Origin: Diprion similis
Lineage: Eukaryota; Arthropoda; Insecta; Hymenoptera; Diprionidae
NCBI RefSeq assembly: GCF_021155765.1
Contig: NC_060107.1
Location: 13,378,501 to 13,442,500 of the forward strand
Direction of reading: 5' to 3'
Length of the DNA stretch: 64,000 nt
In this document: piece after piece, positions 23,416-34,826 of the stretch
Layout: every line of letters starts with the position of its first letter
Position numbering within the stretch: position 1 is the stretch's first letter
Made by a program: the position numbers and the translations under genes
The notes under the pieces: generated by a model
Database searches by the model: none
What the model was told of the DNA's origin: nothing
The model's input: only the letters and a program-made list of their open reading frames with translations

Positions 23416-24537
23416 TATATAAATCATTTATTATGAAAGTTGATTTGATTAACTAACTATTCTGCCAAATTATTTTTATCGGCTAACTCCTCGGGGTAGA
23501 TTTATTATCTGCATACGCGAGGTTGATGCAGCGAGGAAATTATACGGCCTGTTGTAACGGAACGAGACGTGAAATGGTCCTACGATAAGACCAAGGTTGG
23601 ACCAACGGAGGCCCACTGAAGGGTAACGAAGAGCAACCAAGTCGGACTGTGTTGCAGCAGCGCGTGGACGAGCGTTAAGTGCGTTCTCCCCATAGAAACG
23701 CCCCACCAAGTCTCGACGTCACCCCGAGACCGACTGAACGACTGCGGCGCCTGCACGACGGTCTCGACGCCGTCAACGGAGTCAGCGGTAGGCATGCGCC
23801 CGCCTAGAGACAAAGGTTTTCCTGCTGCACGATCAAATCGGGAATGTCGCAAAAATAACATTGGGGATCAATTAAACATTAATATTGTATATATTGATGA
23901 TTTATTCGAAAACGAATGTTATATTACTGTTTTTTCCTATCTTTGAAAAATTTCTAGATGTGGATAGTTTTTTCTGTAATTTGTTGTTACACATCAAATT
24001 ATAAATAAAAACGAATTTCCAGCTAGGTTGAATATTTGGTCGGGTCGTTTCAAGTTTGTAATAAAATGAGCGATCAACCTTAGACTTTGAATCACTTTTT
24101 TTTCTACTGATAAATAATTCAAAATAATTGTTAATTGAAACTATCTTCAAACTTGATCAAAAACTCTAATCGTAAGGTCTTTGAAGAGTAAATGAAATTT
24201 GGTAAGGTATCAAAGAGCACTATAAACAGTGAACTTGAGGTTAAATGTTCTACTAACGTACATGTTTGTTTATTATGAGAACTAAATATAAGTAAATAAT
24301 TGAGGTTTTCAAGCTAAATCTTTCGAAAAGGCGATTGTTGAAAAGGCCGATTAATCGATTAATCGAAGAAACGACTACACGAAAGTCGCTTAATCGATTA
24401 ATCGAAAAAACGACTACACGAAAGTCGCTTAATCGATTAATCGCACAGCCCTAATTGAAATGGAATCGTTGATGCATGAAATAGAACAAAAAAAAATGAA
24501 AAATTAGGCAATTTATGTATTAGGTTTGGCATATCTC
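23410..24537. other. Spacer between the somatomedin-B exon and NSMCE1
   Basis: No gene is recognised. A GC-richer patch at 23,480-23,850 has several overlapping minus-strand frames but no motif I know. It could be the promoter or leader region of the somatomedin-B gene. It also holds the 39-bp tandem repeat at 24349-24443. Confidence 0.45.
24349..24443. repeat. 39-bp tandem repeat with TTAATCGATTAATCG cores
   Basis: About two and a half copies of a 39-bp unit. Each has a self-complementary TTAATCGATTAATCG core followed by ACGACTACACGAAAGTCGC, which itself contains the hairpin CGACT...AGTCG. The array ends in GCACAGCCCTAA, which in reverse reads TTAGGGCTGTGC, resembling hAT-type transposon ends. 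A decayed hAT terminus is my best guess. Confidence 0.6.
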
Positions 24538-24688
24538 TTTATTGTAAAGTATTGTAAGAAAATAACATTATGGATACGAGGGTTTAGTACTTAATATATT
24601 TTCTAAAGGTACATCATACACTGAACGCCAGAACCAAATTGCAGATTCACAAAGACCAGCGTTTGATTACAGTCTGTAGATATCATGT

Positions 24689-26535
24689 TTACCTAGCGCT
24701 GTATTTCCTTTTTTTCGTAGAATTTGTCGTTCGGTTCACACTATTTCCAGGCTCTAAACTTATTTCCGGCAAATGCAACACATGATCATTGTATGCATCA
24801 AGATCTAAGAATCAGAGAAAAAAACATCAGAAGTCAGTCAAAAGACAGAATTTTTAAAAAATTTCTATAAATCGACAGGTCCCACTAGGACAGTAAATTT
24901 CGATTGTAAACACACAAAAAGCCAGAATAGTTTGTTTCGTACCGTTAATGTTGTCTGTGGGCATGACAGTGTTGCAGCTGGGACACTTTGGTGGATTTTG
25001 TACTCTCGCACAATTCGCAAAACAAAGCATATGTAAAACGTTGTGACAGTGAACGCAGCGTTCACCCTATTTAATAATACATGAAAATCAGAAGTTTTTT
25101 CAAATTGTAAAATATATTATTAAAAGATCCAAAGTATTTACATGGAAAACCATTTGACGGCAAAGAGCACAAGTTTTGAGAGCTTCTTCGGAGTAAGTAG
25201 CTCTGAAGTACGGAATCAACTCTGCTATGCTGCGCACACCCATGTAAAATTTACCGTGCTGTAAAAATCCGTAAATTAATCAACTGATATAGAACAATTA
25301 TAACTGATTCGAACAACATTTTCTTTCTGTTTCGATCTGCTCAACACCTGAGCAATATTAGATATAGCAGACATAGAGTCATTAATTGTACACTTATGAG
25401 GTGTAGCCCGACCAAGTTCAAACCTCATCCTGTTAATTCGGCACCTAAATGACCTAACCCGCCTCACAGTTTTTACTAGGTATCGCGCAAAGTCCACAAG
25501 CTGGTGGTTTGAACTCGGATCCCTTCGTTCCATAGTTTTACACAATACGTGTGAGATTTATAGTCTACATTACATCAACAGTTTCAAAAACGTAAAGAGA
25601 AATGCATCCTTGACAAGGATTATAACTTCATCAAATTATTAAATTCTATTACCTGTTTGACAAACCACTTTTTCTCCACCATCACTGCCAAAAAATGTTC
25701 TGCATCTGCTTTTGACATCTGAGTGTCGAGAGAAGAGCACAAATTCAAGCACACAGTGCTAGGAGCACAACCATCGTCCGAAGTAATGATTTCAGATAAA
25801 ACTTTTCTGAGTAGTTCCAGCTGGGCAGGTGAAAATTCATTCTGGAAGCTAAATTCAAGATTTTATTAAGACGATCCTTCTTCGCCGTCAAAAAGAACAT
25901 GTAAAATTTGTGTTGCATTGCTGACAAATTATCTCTGGCTAATGACAAATGGTAAATATTATTATAATCCCATAGCCAAATAATCACGGCAACTCATTTC
26001 TAGTAATTTTGATTTGATTGTTACCATTCGATTAGAACTGCGGGCCCAAAGAGAAAAGACCAACTATATATAAATACCTACGTATCAAATATCAAATTGC
26101 TAAATATTCTAAATCTTGAGATTCCGAAATGCTAATGTGATATGCCAGAGTTCTTACTATTGTAATATGACATTCGACATGACGATGGAATATACAAATT
26201 GACAATACCTGGCAGTTTTGTCGATCAAAGTACTGATCAGAATCCAAAACTTGTGACCTGTCAATTCACAGGTTACACGTTTTATGGTCATGTTCAAAGG
26301 TTCCAGCTGAACATTGATTTGATGTACGTAAGACTGCGTGCTTTCGTTCTGTTCTGTAAATGAAGAGAAATTTGACTGATTGACTTCGAAGGAAAGTTTA
26401 TGTTAAAAAATACGATCACTCCTTATCTAACTTACGAAATAACTTGACAATTAGCTCTCTCGCGTCGGCAGTGCTCACAGCTCCACGTTCCATTATCACT
26501 TGTAAAAGCGCACGATGATTATTGGTATACGACAT
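24689..26535 (-). CDS. NSMCE1: NSMCE1, RING subunit of the SMC5/6 complex
   Basis: Six exons on the minus strand: 26535-26436, 26353-26209, 25848-25653, 25258-25142, 25066-24943, 24804-24689. They join in frame to give 265 residues, against about 266 in human. Residues 1-176 form the winged-helix region that in the family contacts the NSMCE3 MAGE protein. Residues 177-217 form a variant C4HC3 RING: C-A-L-C, then C-V-H-C, H-x2-L-C, C, and C-P-S-C at 214-217. In the family this complex acts in DNA double-strand-break repair and replication-fork stability, and NSMCE1 has weak ubiquitin-ligase activity enhanced by NSMCE3. All junctions are GT-AG. The tail is basic and ends KKRKYSAR. A minus-strand AATAAA lies at 24543-24538. 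The gene is complete. Confidence 0.93.
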
Positions 26536-26783
26536 GGTGAAGTTGATGATATTCAATTTACTGCGATTGATCCATCAACCATGCTCCTCGAATAACAACA
26601 ATCCTAAAGCGGGAAGAAATCAAAACACCCGCAATATCTGTGTGCCCAAAAACCATGGAACACGATCGTCAATAATACCCATGATACCCTCGTCGTATCA
26701 TTTTGACGCATGACGAGTAAAGGGGTAACGGCAGCGCCCTACACTTACCGACTCGCTTGGCGGTTACTATGGGTGCGTTCCGA

Positions 26784-26850
26784 AATTAGCTGGTGGCGTT
26801 AAAAACTCCCTAGGACAGAGGCAGAGCTACTCACGAACTCGGGAGCGCAA
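26784..26850. repeat. Dispersed repeat fragment shared with about 55.2 kb
   Basis: Shares the motif TAAAACTCCCTA-GACAGAGGCAGAG-TACT-ACGAA, with small changes, with 55,258-55,299. It lies just upstream of NSMCE1 on that gene's strand. Confidence 0.55.
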
Positions 26851-27359
26851 AAGAGATAAAAGATTATTCACAGCACCGAGTGCCATACTGTGACGTCAAT
26901 TCTTCGAGCATATACTTAATCAACCGAAATCGCTAGTATTTTCTCTTGTAACATATTAATTATTTGTGAGTTTGTATATTTTATAACTTCAAATTTGTAT
27001 GGGAACCTGATGTTCTTAGTGAACATTTAGGATTAATTAGGATAAAATAAAAATGTACATAAAGTGTATGTACATACAGTGTGAACACAACCATAGACTG
27101 AATTTTCACGATACCGAGTTCTTGACCAATAGTAATGCCGATAAAACAGGGACGCACCACCTGGTGGATAGTATATAGGTATATCAGTAAAATCACAAAT
27201 CTTATTGACATTCCTATTGATCAAGAACTGAAATCCAGACACAAAGAAATCATATCGCGTTTGATTAACTATCTTCAAATTCACGTTTGCGCAAAACCCT
27301 GCAGATTTAAAATATGCTTTGACCACCGACAGATGCAATATTAAATATGTATACATATT

Positions 27360-27764
27360 CAGGGTGGCCACTAAATCTCCATCAGAAAATTCCCTGACTT
27401 TTCCAGGTTTTCCAGACAAAATTTAATATTATTCCCTGACCAATTCGTATAAATTGGTTTTAGCAAATTGAAAAAATATACGTATTTTCTATTTAAACAA
27501 ATATTTATTTTGTGAAATTATACTTTGGTAGCATACACTTCTATTTTTTATAATATATCGTATATTTTAACACTGTTGATGTTAATGGTAAAAAAATTTG
27601 TATTAGGTCTAATTTATCTAAAGCTTTAAACAGTTGTGGAACGTATTCGTACGAAAAAGAATTATAGTAAAAAAAATCCCTGACTTTTCCCTGACTTTTC
27701 CAGAATTTCAGAATTCCCTGACATTTCCAGGTTTTCCAGAATTCCCTGACCAGCGGCCACCCTG
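27360..27764. mobile_element. 405-bp DNA element with CAGGGTGGCC ends and ATATT target duplication
   Basis: The left end reads CAGGGTGGCCACT and the right end is the complement of CAGGGTGGCCGCT. Both sides are flanked by ATATT (27355-27359 and 27765-27769), a 5-bp target-site duplication. Just inside both ends, TTCCCTGACTTTTCC and ATTCCCTGAC motifs recur on the plus strand. There is no transposase frame. The insertion has split one unit of the surrounding tandem array. Confidence 0.8.
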
Positions 27765-27769
27765 ATATT

Positions 27770-28360
27770 TCAGGTAGCTTTAAATCGATTCATAGTCAAT
27801 AATTGAGTGATTTATATTTGGAATAAAACGGCATTTAGCTGACATGATATAATAGATGAGGATCCTAAAAAAGTCCAGTTGCTCAAAAGAATTTAAGATT
27901 TATATAAAAGTTGTAACAATATAATTCAATTAAAATACAATAATATACATGATAAATATGTATACATTTAAGGTAGATTTAATTAGATTCATTTTCCAGC
28001 ATTGAGTGATTTATATTTGAAATAAAACAGCATTTAGTTGACATAATATAAAAAATGATTAATCTAAAAAAGTCCGGTTGCTCAAAAAAGTTTAAGATCT
28101 AGATCTTAACAATTGTAACAATAAATTGTAACAATATAATTCAATTGACGTATATTAATATACATAATAAATATGTACACATTTAAAGTAGTTTTAATTA
28201 AATTCATGGTCAACCGTAAAGTGATTGATATTTGAAATAGAACAGCATTTAATTGATACAATATAAAAGATAATTATTTGAAAGAAGTCCGGTTGTTTAG
28301 AAAATTGTAAGATCTATATAACAATTGTAACAATAAATGGTGATAGTATAATTCAATTAA
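27770..28360. repeat. About 200-bp tandem repeat, 2.5-3 copies
   Basis: The landmark GTGATTTATATTTG-AATA-AAC-GCATTTA recurs at about 27,807, 28,006 and 28,221 (spacings 199 and 215). Each copy also carries AAAAAAGTCCGGTTGCTCAAAA and AACAATATAATTCAATTAAA. A further partial copy is interrupted by the 27360-27764 element. The array is non-coding and very AT-rich. Confidence 0.8.
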
Positions 28361-28576
28361 AACTGCTTATAATCTTGTGTATAAATCCATAACAAGATGA
28401 AGACAAACCATTACAATAGTATTACATTTGTTAAAATTTCATATAAATATAATGACGGCTCGTCTCTACACCACCACTAGGGTTAGAGCATTCAGTGAGT
28501 TTTTTTTTTAAACGCGGTACCCTCAATAGGCCTATTCCACGAAAAAAAATGTAAAATTGATCTCAACAACATCGAT

Positions 28577-28578
<2 letters not shown>

Positions 28579-28622
<44 letters not shown>
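28579..28622. repeat. 44-base poly-T run
   Basis: An uninterrupted T-run, equal to poly-A on the minus strand. No retrocopy is seen next to it, and its length may be uncertain because of sequencing error. Confidence 0.8.
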
Positions 28623-28624
<2 letters not shown>

Positions 28625-29189
28625 AATTCAAATAGTGAGAGAAGAAAAGGAGTAAGAAGAATCCAAATCACCACAAAACGTAAGGTTTTCGGAATTCTAC
28701 AGTTCAATTCAAAACGGAAAATTCATGAAGGAGTATCAATAAAACCGATGATCAACACCTTGGGACGAAACTCTATTTTGAAATAAAACGAGAACATAAC
28801 GAAAACGTCTGAAATAAATCTTAATAAGACTCGATAAACTTTATGTTCACTTTGACTGTGAGCCCAGAATTTACGGATAGAATAATATTTGATAAATTTT
28901 ACACCGTGAAAACGAAAAATTTAACTGACTCAACTAGACAGTTTCAGATTAATTTATTTTTCTCCAAAATGCGGCAACCAACTAGATGTCAAACATTACG
29001 ATTGTCACTTAAAATTGAAACAAACGATGACAGATAAATGTTTTGTTTATTAGTTTGAGTCGTTGGCATTTAATTTTCACGTTGTAATTAATGACATTCT
29101 CAATGTTAGTGCATACTAATATACAGTTATACTACATACATACTAATAAACTATACACATATGAATTATAATTGATGATAAACAGGTAA

Positions 29190-30280
29190 AATTGATTAGC
29201 TGAAACAGAGAAGTTTGATTAGTTGAAACAGAAGAAGTTTGATTAGCTGAAATAGACAGAAGGTTTAATTAGCTTGTAACAGAGGAAAGGTTTGATTAGC
29301 ATAAACAGAGAAAAAGTTTGATGAGCTGAAACAGACAAAAGGTTTTCATTAGCTGAAACAGAGAAAACGTTCGATTAGCATAAACAGAGGAAAAGTTTGA
29401 TGAGCTAAAACAGACAAAAGTTTTTCATTAGCTGAAACAGAGGAAAGGTTTGATTAGCTGAAACAAACGATAGATTTAATTAGCTGAAACAGAGAAAAGG
29501 TTTGATTAGCATAAACAGAGGAAAGGTTTGATTAGCTGAAACAAACGATAGATTTAATTAGCTGAAACAGAGGAAAGGTTTGATTAACATAAACAAAGGA
29601 AAAGTTTGATGAGCTGAAACAGACAAAAGGTTTTCATTAGCTGAAACAGAGGAAAGGTTTGATTAGCTGAAACAAACGATAGATTTAATTAGCTGAAACA
29701 GAGGAAAGGTTTGATTAGCATAAACAAAGGAAAAGTTTGATGAGCTGAAACAGACAAAAGGTTTTCATTAGCTGAAACAGAGGAAAGGTTTGATTAGCTG
29801 AAACAAACGATAGATTTAATTAGCTGAAACAGAGAAAAGGTTTGATTAGCATAAACAGAGGAAAGGTTTGATTAGCTGAAACAAACGATAGATTTAATTA
29901 GCTGAAACAGAGGAAAGGTTTGATTAGCATAAACAAAGGAAAAGTTTGATGAGCTGAAACAGACAAAAGGTTTTCATTAGCTGAAACAGAGGAAAGGTTT
30001 GATTAGCTGAAACAAACAAAAGATTTAATTAGCTGAAACATAGGAAAGGTTTCATTAGTATAAACAGAGGCAAAGTTCGATGAGCTGAAACAGACAAAAG
30101 GTTGAATTAGCTGAAACAGAGGAAAGGTTTGATTAGCAGAAACAAAGGAAAAGTTTGATAAGCTGAAACAGACAAAAGGTTTAATTAGCTGAAACAGAGG
30201 AAAGGTTTGATTAGCCGAAACATACAAAAGGTTTAATAAGCTGAAACAGATGAAAGGTTTGATTAGCTGAAACAGAGAAA
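29190..30280. repeat. 26-bp minisatellite with 131/78-bp higher-order units
   Basis: The basic unit is about 26 bp, typified by GATTAGCTGAAACAGAGGAA. Variant monomers (ACAAACGATAGATTTAATT, GCATAAACAAAGGAAAAG, CAGACAAAAGGTTTTCATT) recur in a fixed order. The ACAAACGATAG variant begins at about 29461, 29539, 29670, 29801, 29879 and 30010, so higher-order units are 131 bp (five monomers) and 78 bp (three monomers). The minus strand is open for long stretches only because the unit lacks stops in that phase. It should not be read as a gene. Confidence 0.9.
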
Positions 30281-33200
30281 GTTGCTACAAGTACAGTGAT
30301 TTCAGTGAGTCCAACATGATATTCGCGGCAACAAAATTTAACTCGATTGTTTCTAATAATGACGACAAATTGCATATTTTTTTAATCATCAATTTATTTA
30401 TCATTATTTATTTCTCACCAAGAGTCAGTGAAATAAATATTTCGTTCGACTGGAATTTACAGGAATCAGTGTACTTGTAAAAAAAATTGCTTTGTTGGCT
30501 GGAAGAAAAAGTAATACCGTGGTTAAAAGAAAATTTTGTACACCTCAGATATATTTCATAAATACTAAGGTCAAGGTTCTTCACTATCACTATACACTCT
30601 GCGATTTTTATCACCGCACGTTGGGCACCAGCTTACATATGCCGCGCTTTCTCTCATAACCACAAGGTATCAAGTAGACGCGCAAAAGGCGCAGTCAAAC
30701 TTGAAAACTTGTTTGTTCATAACAAAATTGACTCAACAGCTGAAAGCTAAGCATATCAAGAGTGCTTCACTTTCCCACGTACTATTAGCGAAATCGATGC
30801 GCAAAAGGCACGAGCAATCGATTCGCATCATCAATTGTCGCGTTAAAAGCGCGTCCAACTTCAGTGATTACTCGGCACACAAAAAGGCGCAATCGAATGA
30901 ATCGTCAAAGTTTCTTATATTTAGAACTTGTCGTAAAAACTCTGTAGAAACCCAATCCACATCTACGTTTTTTCAAGTCAGATACACTGCGATGCGGATT
31001 GTTGTTCTCAGATACGAATCAAGTTCGGGAGGGAGGTTGGAGAGCATGCATTATTGTGTGGCGTGACGGTCGGCGGTCCTCTTCGACGCGAAGTCTTCGA
31101 GCTCAGCATCTCTCCCTATCTAGCGTACCACGGAACGCGATAGATAGTCCAGAGATGCGTTTTGCCCATTCAAACGATCACAGAGATTAATTGAATGTAA
31201 TAATGATGGATAATGACTGAATATTTGAATTGAATAACGGCTGTTAAATAATTGCAGAGTGAGTATAAATGGAAAATTCAACCTCCTTGATATTTAAATA
31301 CCGATGAATGGTCTAGACTCGTATACAGCGTCTTTCAATTGTTTTGGGAGAAAAATTTCTGTGATAGTTTGACGCTGTGGATTACAAAAGTTAGTAACAC
31401 CACGGTACATCGCGACCTTCCTACCCTCGCCTGATTTCCAACGGAACCACCCAACGGAAATCTTAAACAAAGATCCACTCGCACATCCACATCAAACCCC
31501 GCGACGAATCCCAAAACGACCACCTACCTCCCCGGTTACCTATATTCGATCTAAACGATTCTCCATTTTTTCCAACACACATCATTCTTCCTCATTCGCG
31601 CCGTGGTCACTGTCACTTACTTTTTCGTTGATTTCCTGTAGGGAGCAAAATGTTTTTGTACCATAGTCCGCCTACTCAGAATACAGTATCGCGGTTGTAT
31701 CACGCCAACCATGCGTTGCAACACAATTGCATACATTATTTTAGAAAACACTGGCAGACTATCGGTACACCAACCTTTTGTAAAATGGATTAAAAACATC
31801 CTGTATGCCAATCAGCATTTTTCTAAACGAGCTAAGTTTACAGTTGACAGATACTTTTTGCTTGTTAAAAAATTGAAAATGATTCACAATATAAAATGCA
31901 ATTTCATTACGTTACTTTATGCTAGACTTTGAAGTTTCGTCGATTCAACAATAATGCAAATACCTGAATACATTCAGACCTCAGGTGAAACCACCACTTA
32001 AACGACATAATTGTTAAATTCAAATCTAGATTATTACATCAGGAGCGAAACGCGATTCGATCTTGTGATTTGCGAATGAGTGATGGTTACCCGTCGCGAT
32101 GCTCATTCCACATTTAGCAACGTGCAAAATTTCTAACTTTAAGTAAGCTACGGTAAATCAAATTGCAAAAAAAAAACGATTCAACTGAAAGTCAAGCACC
32201 GTTGCGATTGCGAATGAGCCTACCCATGCAGCTAAGAAATCGAAGATTGATGGAATATTATTGTTACCGCCACGCCACGTGACAGGGGAATACCAGGGAA
32301 ATATCCGTAACCTAAACACATGCGAACTCACCAATTTTCACCTCCTCCGGGCTGCTCCACACTTTAGATGTAGTAGTTCTGGTAGATCTCAGGTTGAATC
32401 TTGAATTGACGCACTTTTACACTGCAACAAGAATATAACAGAATAATACTCGTGCAATATACTTGGATCAGATTTCGTTTCATTAAAAACTGTCTATTTC
32501 AAACAATTTTTTTTCGGCAAAATTCAGTAATTCTTGATGCACCGATACATGAACCACAGAATCAATAATAGAAAGCATTGAAAATTTAGCACTATTTTTA
32601 TGCAACGTAATTAAGGAGTGAATAATATTGAATTTCAACTAAAAAGGTCAAATTTCTTAGAGTGAATTTAGTGTGATAGTGTGATCGAAAATGATCTTGA
32701 TCATGTACCTGTTTTTTATGTTTCAATAGCACTGATGCCTGATCAGATGTTGTGTTTTACTTTTCGATGTTTATTGCTGGCCTCAATTCAAATAATCGCG
32801 AACTTCGATTAGTTTTGCTGCAGTTTATTTCTGTAATCAGATAAAACAACACCAGGTTTTGTTAATATTTCATTCTCAAAATCCATATACGTACAGTATT
32901 CAGCACGTATATTTCAAACGTGTTGTAATAATTACGCTTCACCTTAAAAAATATAAGCGATTGTAGTTCGTTTCTGTAAACAAGTAAGATAGCACGATAT
33001 AACTTTAAAATCGATCTACTAATCAAGCATAATTTAACTACTATTTTCAGAAAAAATAACACAATGATTAAAGAATAATTAATCGTTTACGTTCCTTGGT
33101 TTTTACAGTTATATCCTTCGCCGTCGTCAGACATATAATAAAATTATAATTTTAAAACGAGTAAACTAAGCTGCCGAACGTACGAGGTATTCGTAATTCG

Positions 33201-34103
33201 AAAAAAAGTAACATCGTAATATATGAACTGAAAAAAGATAATATAATAGAATACGAAACTACGTATTATAATATCGATCCTCAGAAAGAAACGCGAAGGA
33301 AGATGAATTTGCCGATTCGTAATTCAAGGAAACACTCACAGTGATAAACACGATTCTCGGTATGTTTTCGCAGGGTAAGCTGCACCAGCCGCCACACAAG
33401 CACCACTCTATGTAAACAATGCATCCTCACGCTCGACCGACACTATTTTTGTTATCTGACTTGTTTTCACTACGCAAGAATCGGTGCTAAAGTGACCTAT
33501 ACGCGATAATTGCATTTCATACACCTGTGAGAGCGCTATGTGCGATCCGAAATCAAAAACAATGATTCAAACGAAGGTCATTCCTCGCAAGGTCCGTTTT
33601 ATCAACCCAATTCACCGTACAACCAACGTATCTCCTCATTGCGATAAAAAAAATAATACGCAAGCTGAATTATTCTGAAGAATGATAGAGATCACCGTTC
33701 AAAAACCAATCTCCACTGACTGTTTAACACGTTTACAGTTTTGTGAATTCGGTATCGGCGCAGCCGGTGACCGCTAGAATCTACATGAATAATTCCGAAT
33801 ATGTACCTAACTTCAACTTGCTGATTTCATATTGAAAAGTTTTTCAACAGTCGATATCGAGTAGTTACCAAAAATGCACGAGCGAAAAACAAAACACAAC
33901 ACCCTGCGAACAGAGGCAACTTCAAGTTACACGTACGATGATTAAATGCGACGAATGTAACTCACCTTCAACATTTGCAGGCTGTTTTGATGTTCATAAT
34001 ACTTTGATTCTCCGAGCCACTTTTCTGCATGTTGCATAGTAATTACCGAATCTAAATTACTAGAAATATGCACTGATTATAACACTGGGATTTGGATTCT
34101 ACA

Positions 34104-34365
34104 GCACTGATGTCCGCAGCTCTCTTCGAGCTATTCGAATCGGAGCAAACTCTACTCTTCAGACGCGACTGCCAGCAAGCACTGATGTCCGCAGCTCTCT
34201 TCGAGCTATTCGAATCGGAGCAAACTCTACTCTTCAGACGCGACTGCCAGCAAGCACTGACTGGAGCCGAATGAGCGCTGCGCGATCGCGTGCTCGCCTT
34301 TTATACGACTGCCAACGAGCACTGACTGGAACCGAATGAGCGCTGCGCAACCGCTTGCTCCACTT
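34104..34365. repeat. 75-bp and 65-bp adjoining tandem duplications
   Basis: A 75-bp unit starting ACTGATGTCCGCAGCTCTC occurs at 34106 and again at 34181, almost unchanged. It runs into a second, more diverged pair, starting ACTGACTGGAGCCGAATGAG at 34256 and ACTGACTGGAACCGAATGAG at 34321 (period 65). All units begin at a GCACTGA junction, which suggests successive slippage or unequal exchange. It lies about 460 bp upstream of EXOSC6. Confidence 0.8.
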
Positions 34366-34826
34366 TTTGACCGGTATGTCTAACACCGGTATCAATCGGC
34401 CGGACTATGCTGTGCACGGCAGTTGTGCACAAAACAACCAAATTTTGCATTTCACAATGGCAGTCGTTGATTTGAAAACCACGAACGGAAGGTCATGGGA
34501 ATTTTTTGATTTTTCACGACCCATTGACAAGCTTGCAAGCAATGAAATACGTGTTAAGAGAAATTTGGCATGAGACAAGAAACGAAAACTTTATTTATTG
34601 AAACATCGACATCATAAGATGCAGATCGATAATAATGTTAACGACAATTTCAACAGGCTCTACCGGCACTGCAGAACACGACTACTGACTGACGCTACCG
34701 ATGTATATGCTCTAAGCGTATAGTGTGTGTCGATGGTGTGACTGTATATACCAGATACCTACTGGTGTACAAATTCTATCAGCAAGCGCATGAGAACGGT
34801 ATATGCGCTTGTTGTTTAAAAACAAA

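Larger units (their letters stand above)
26851..34826. other. Repeat-dominated region between NSMCE1 and EXOSC6
   Basis: About 8 kb with no gene I can support. It contains a MITE (27360-27764) nested in a roughly 200-bp tandem array, a 44-T run (28579-28622), the minisatellite at 29190-30280, and a 75-bp duplication with a related 65-bp repeat (34104-34365). The segments 30.6-31.6 kb and 33.1-34.1 kb have mixed composition and could be unspliced leaders or promoters, but no exon is supported. Confidence 0.5.

Noticed and set aside
28579-28622. Poly-A tail of a processed pseudogene on the minus strand
   Set aside because: No gene-like sequence lies upstream on that strand, and no flanking duplication is visible.
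28492-28707. Minus-strand frame with a long lysine run
   Set aside because: It is the translation of the 44-base homopolymer.
30003-30227. Minus-strand open frame with repeated FVCFSLSNFSFVSANQTF-like text
   Set aside because: It is the translation of the 26-bp minisatellite and follows its period. There is no start context, splice signal or known family.
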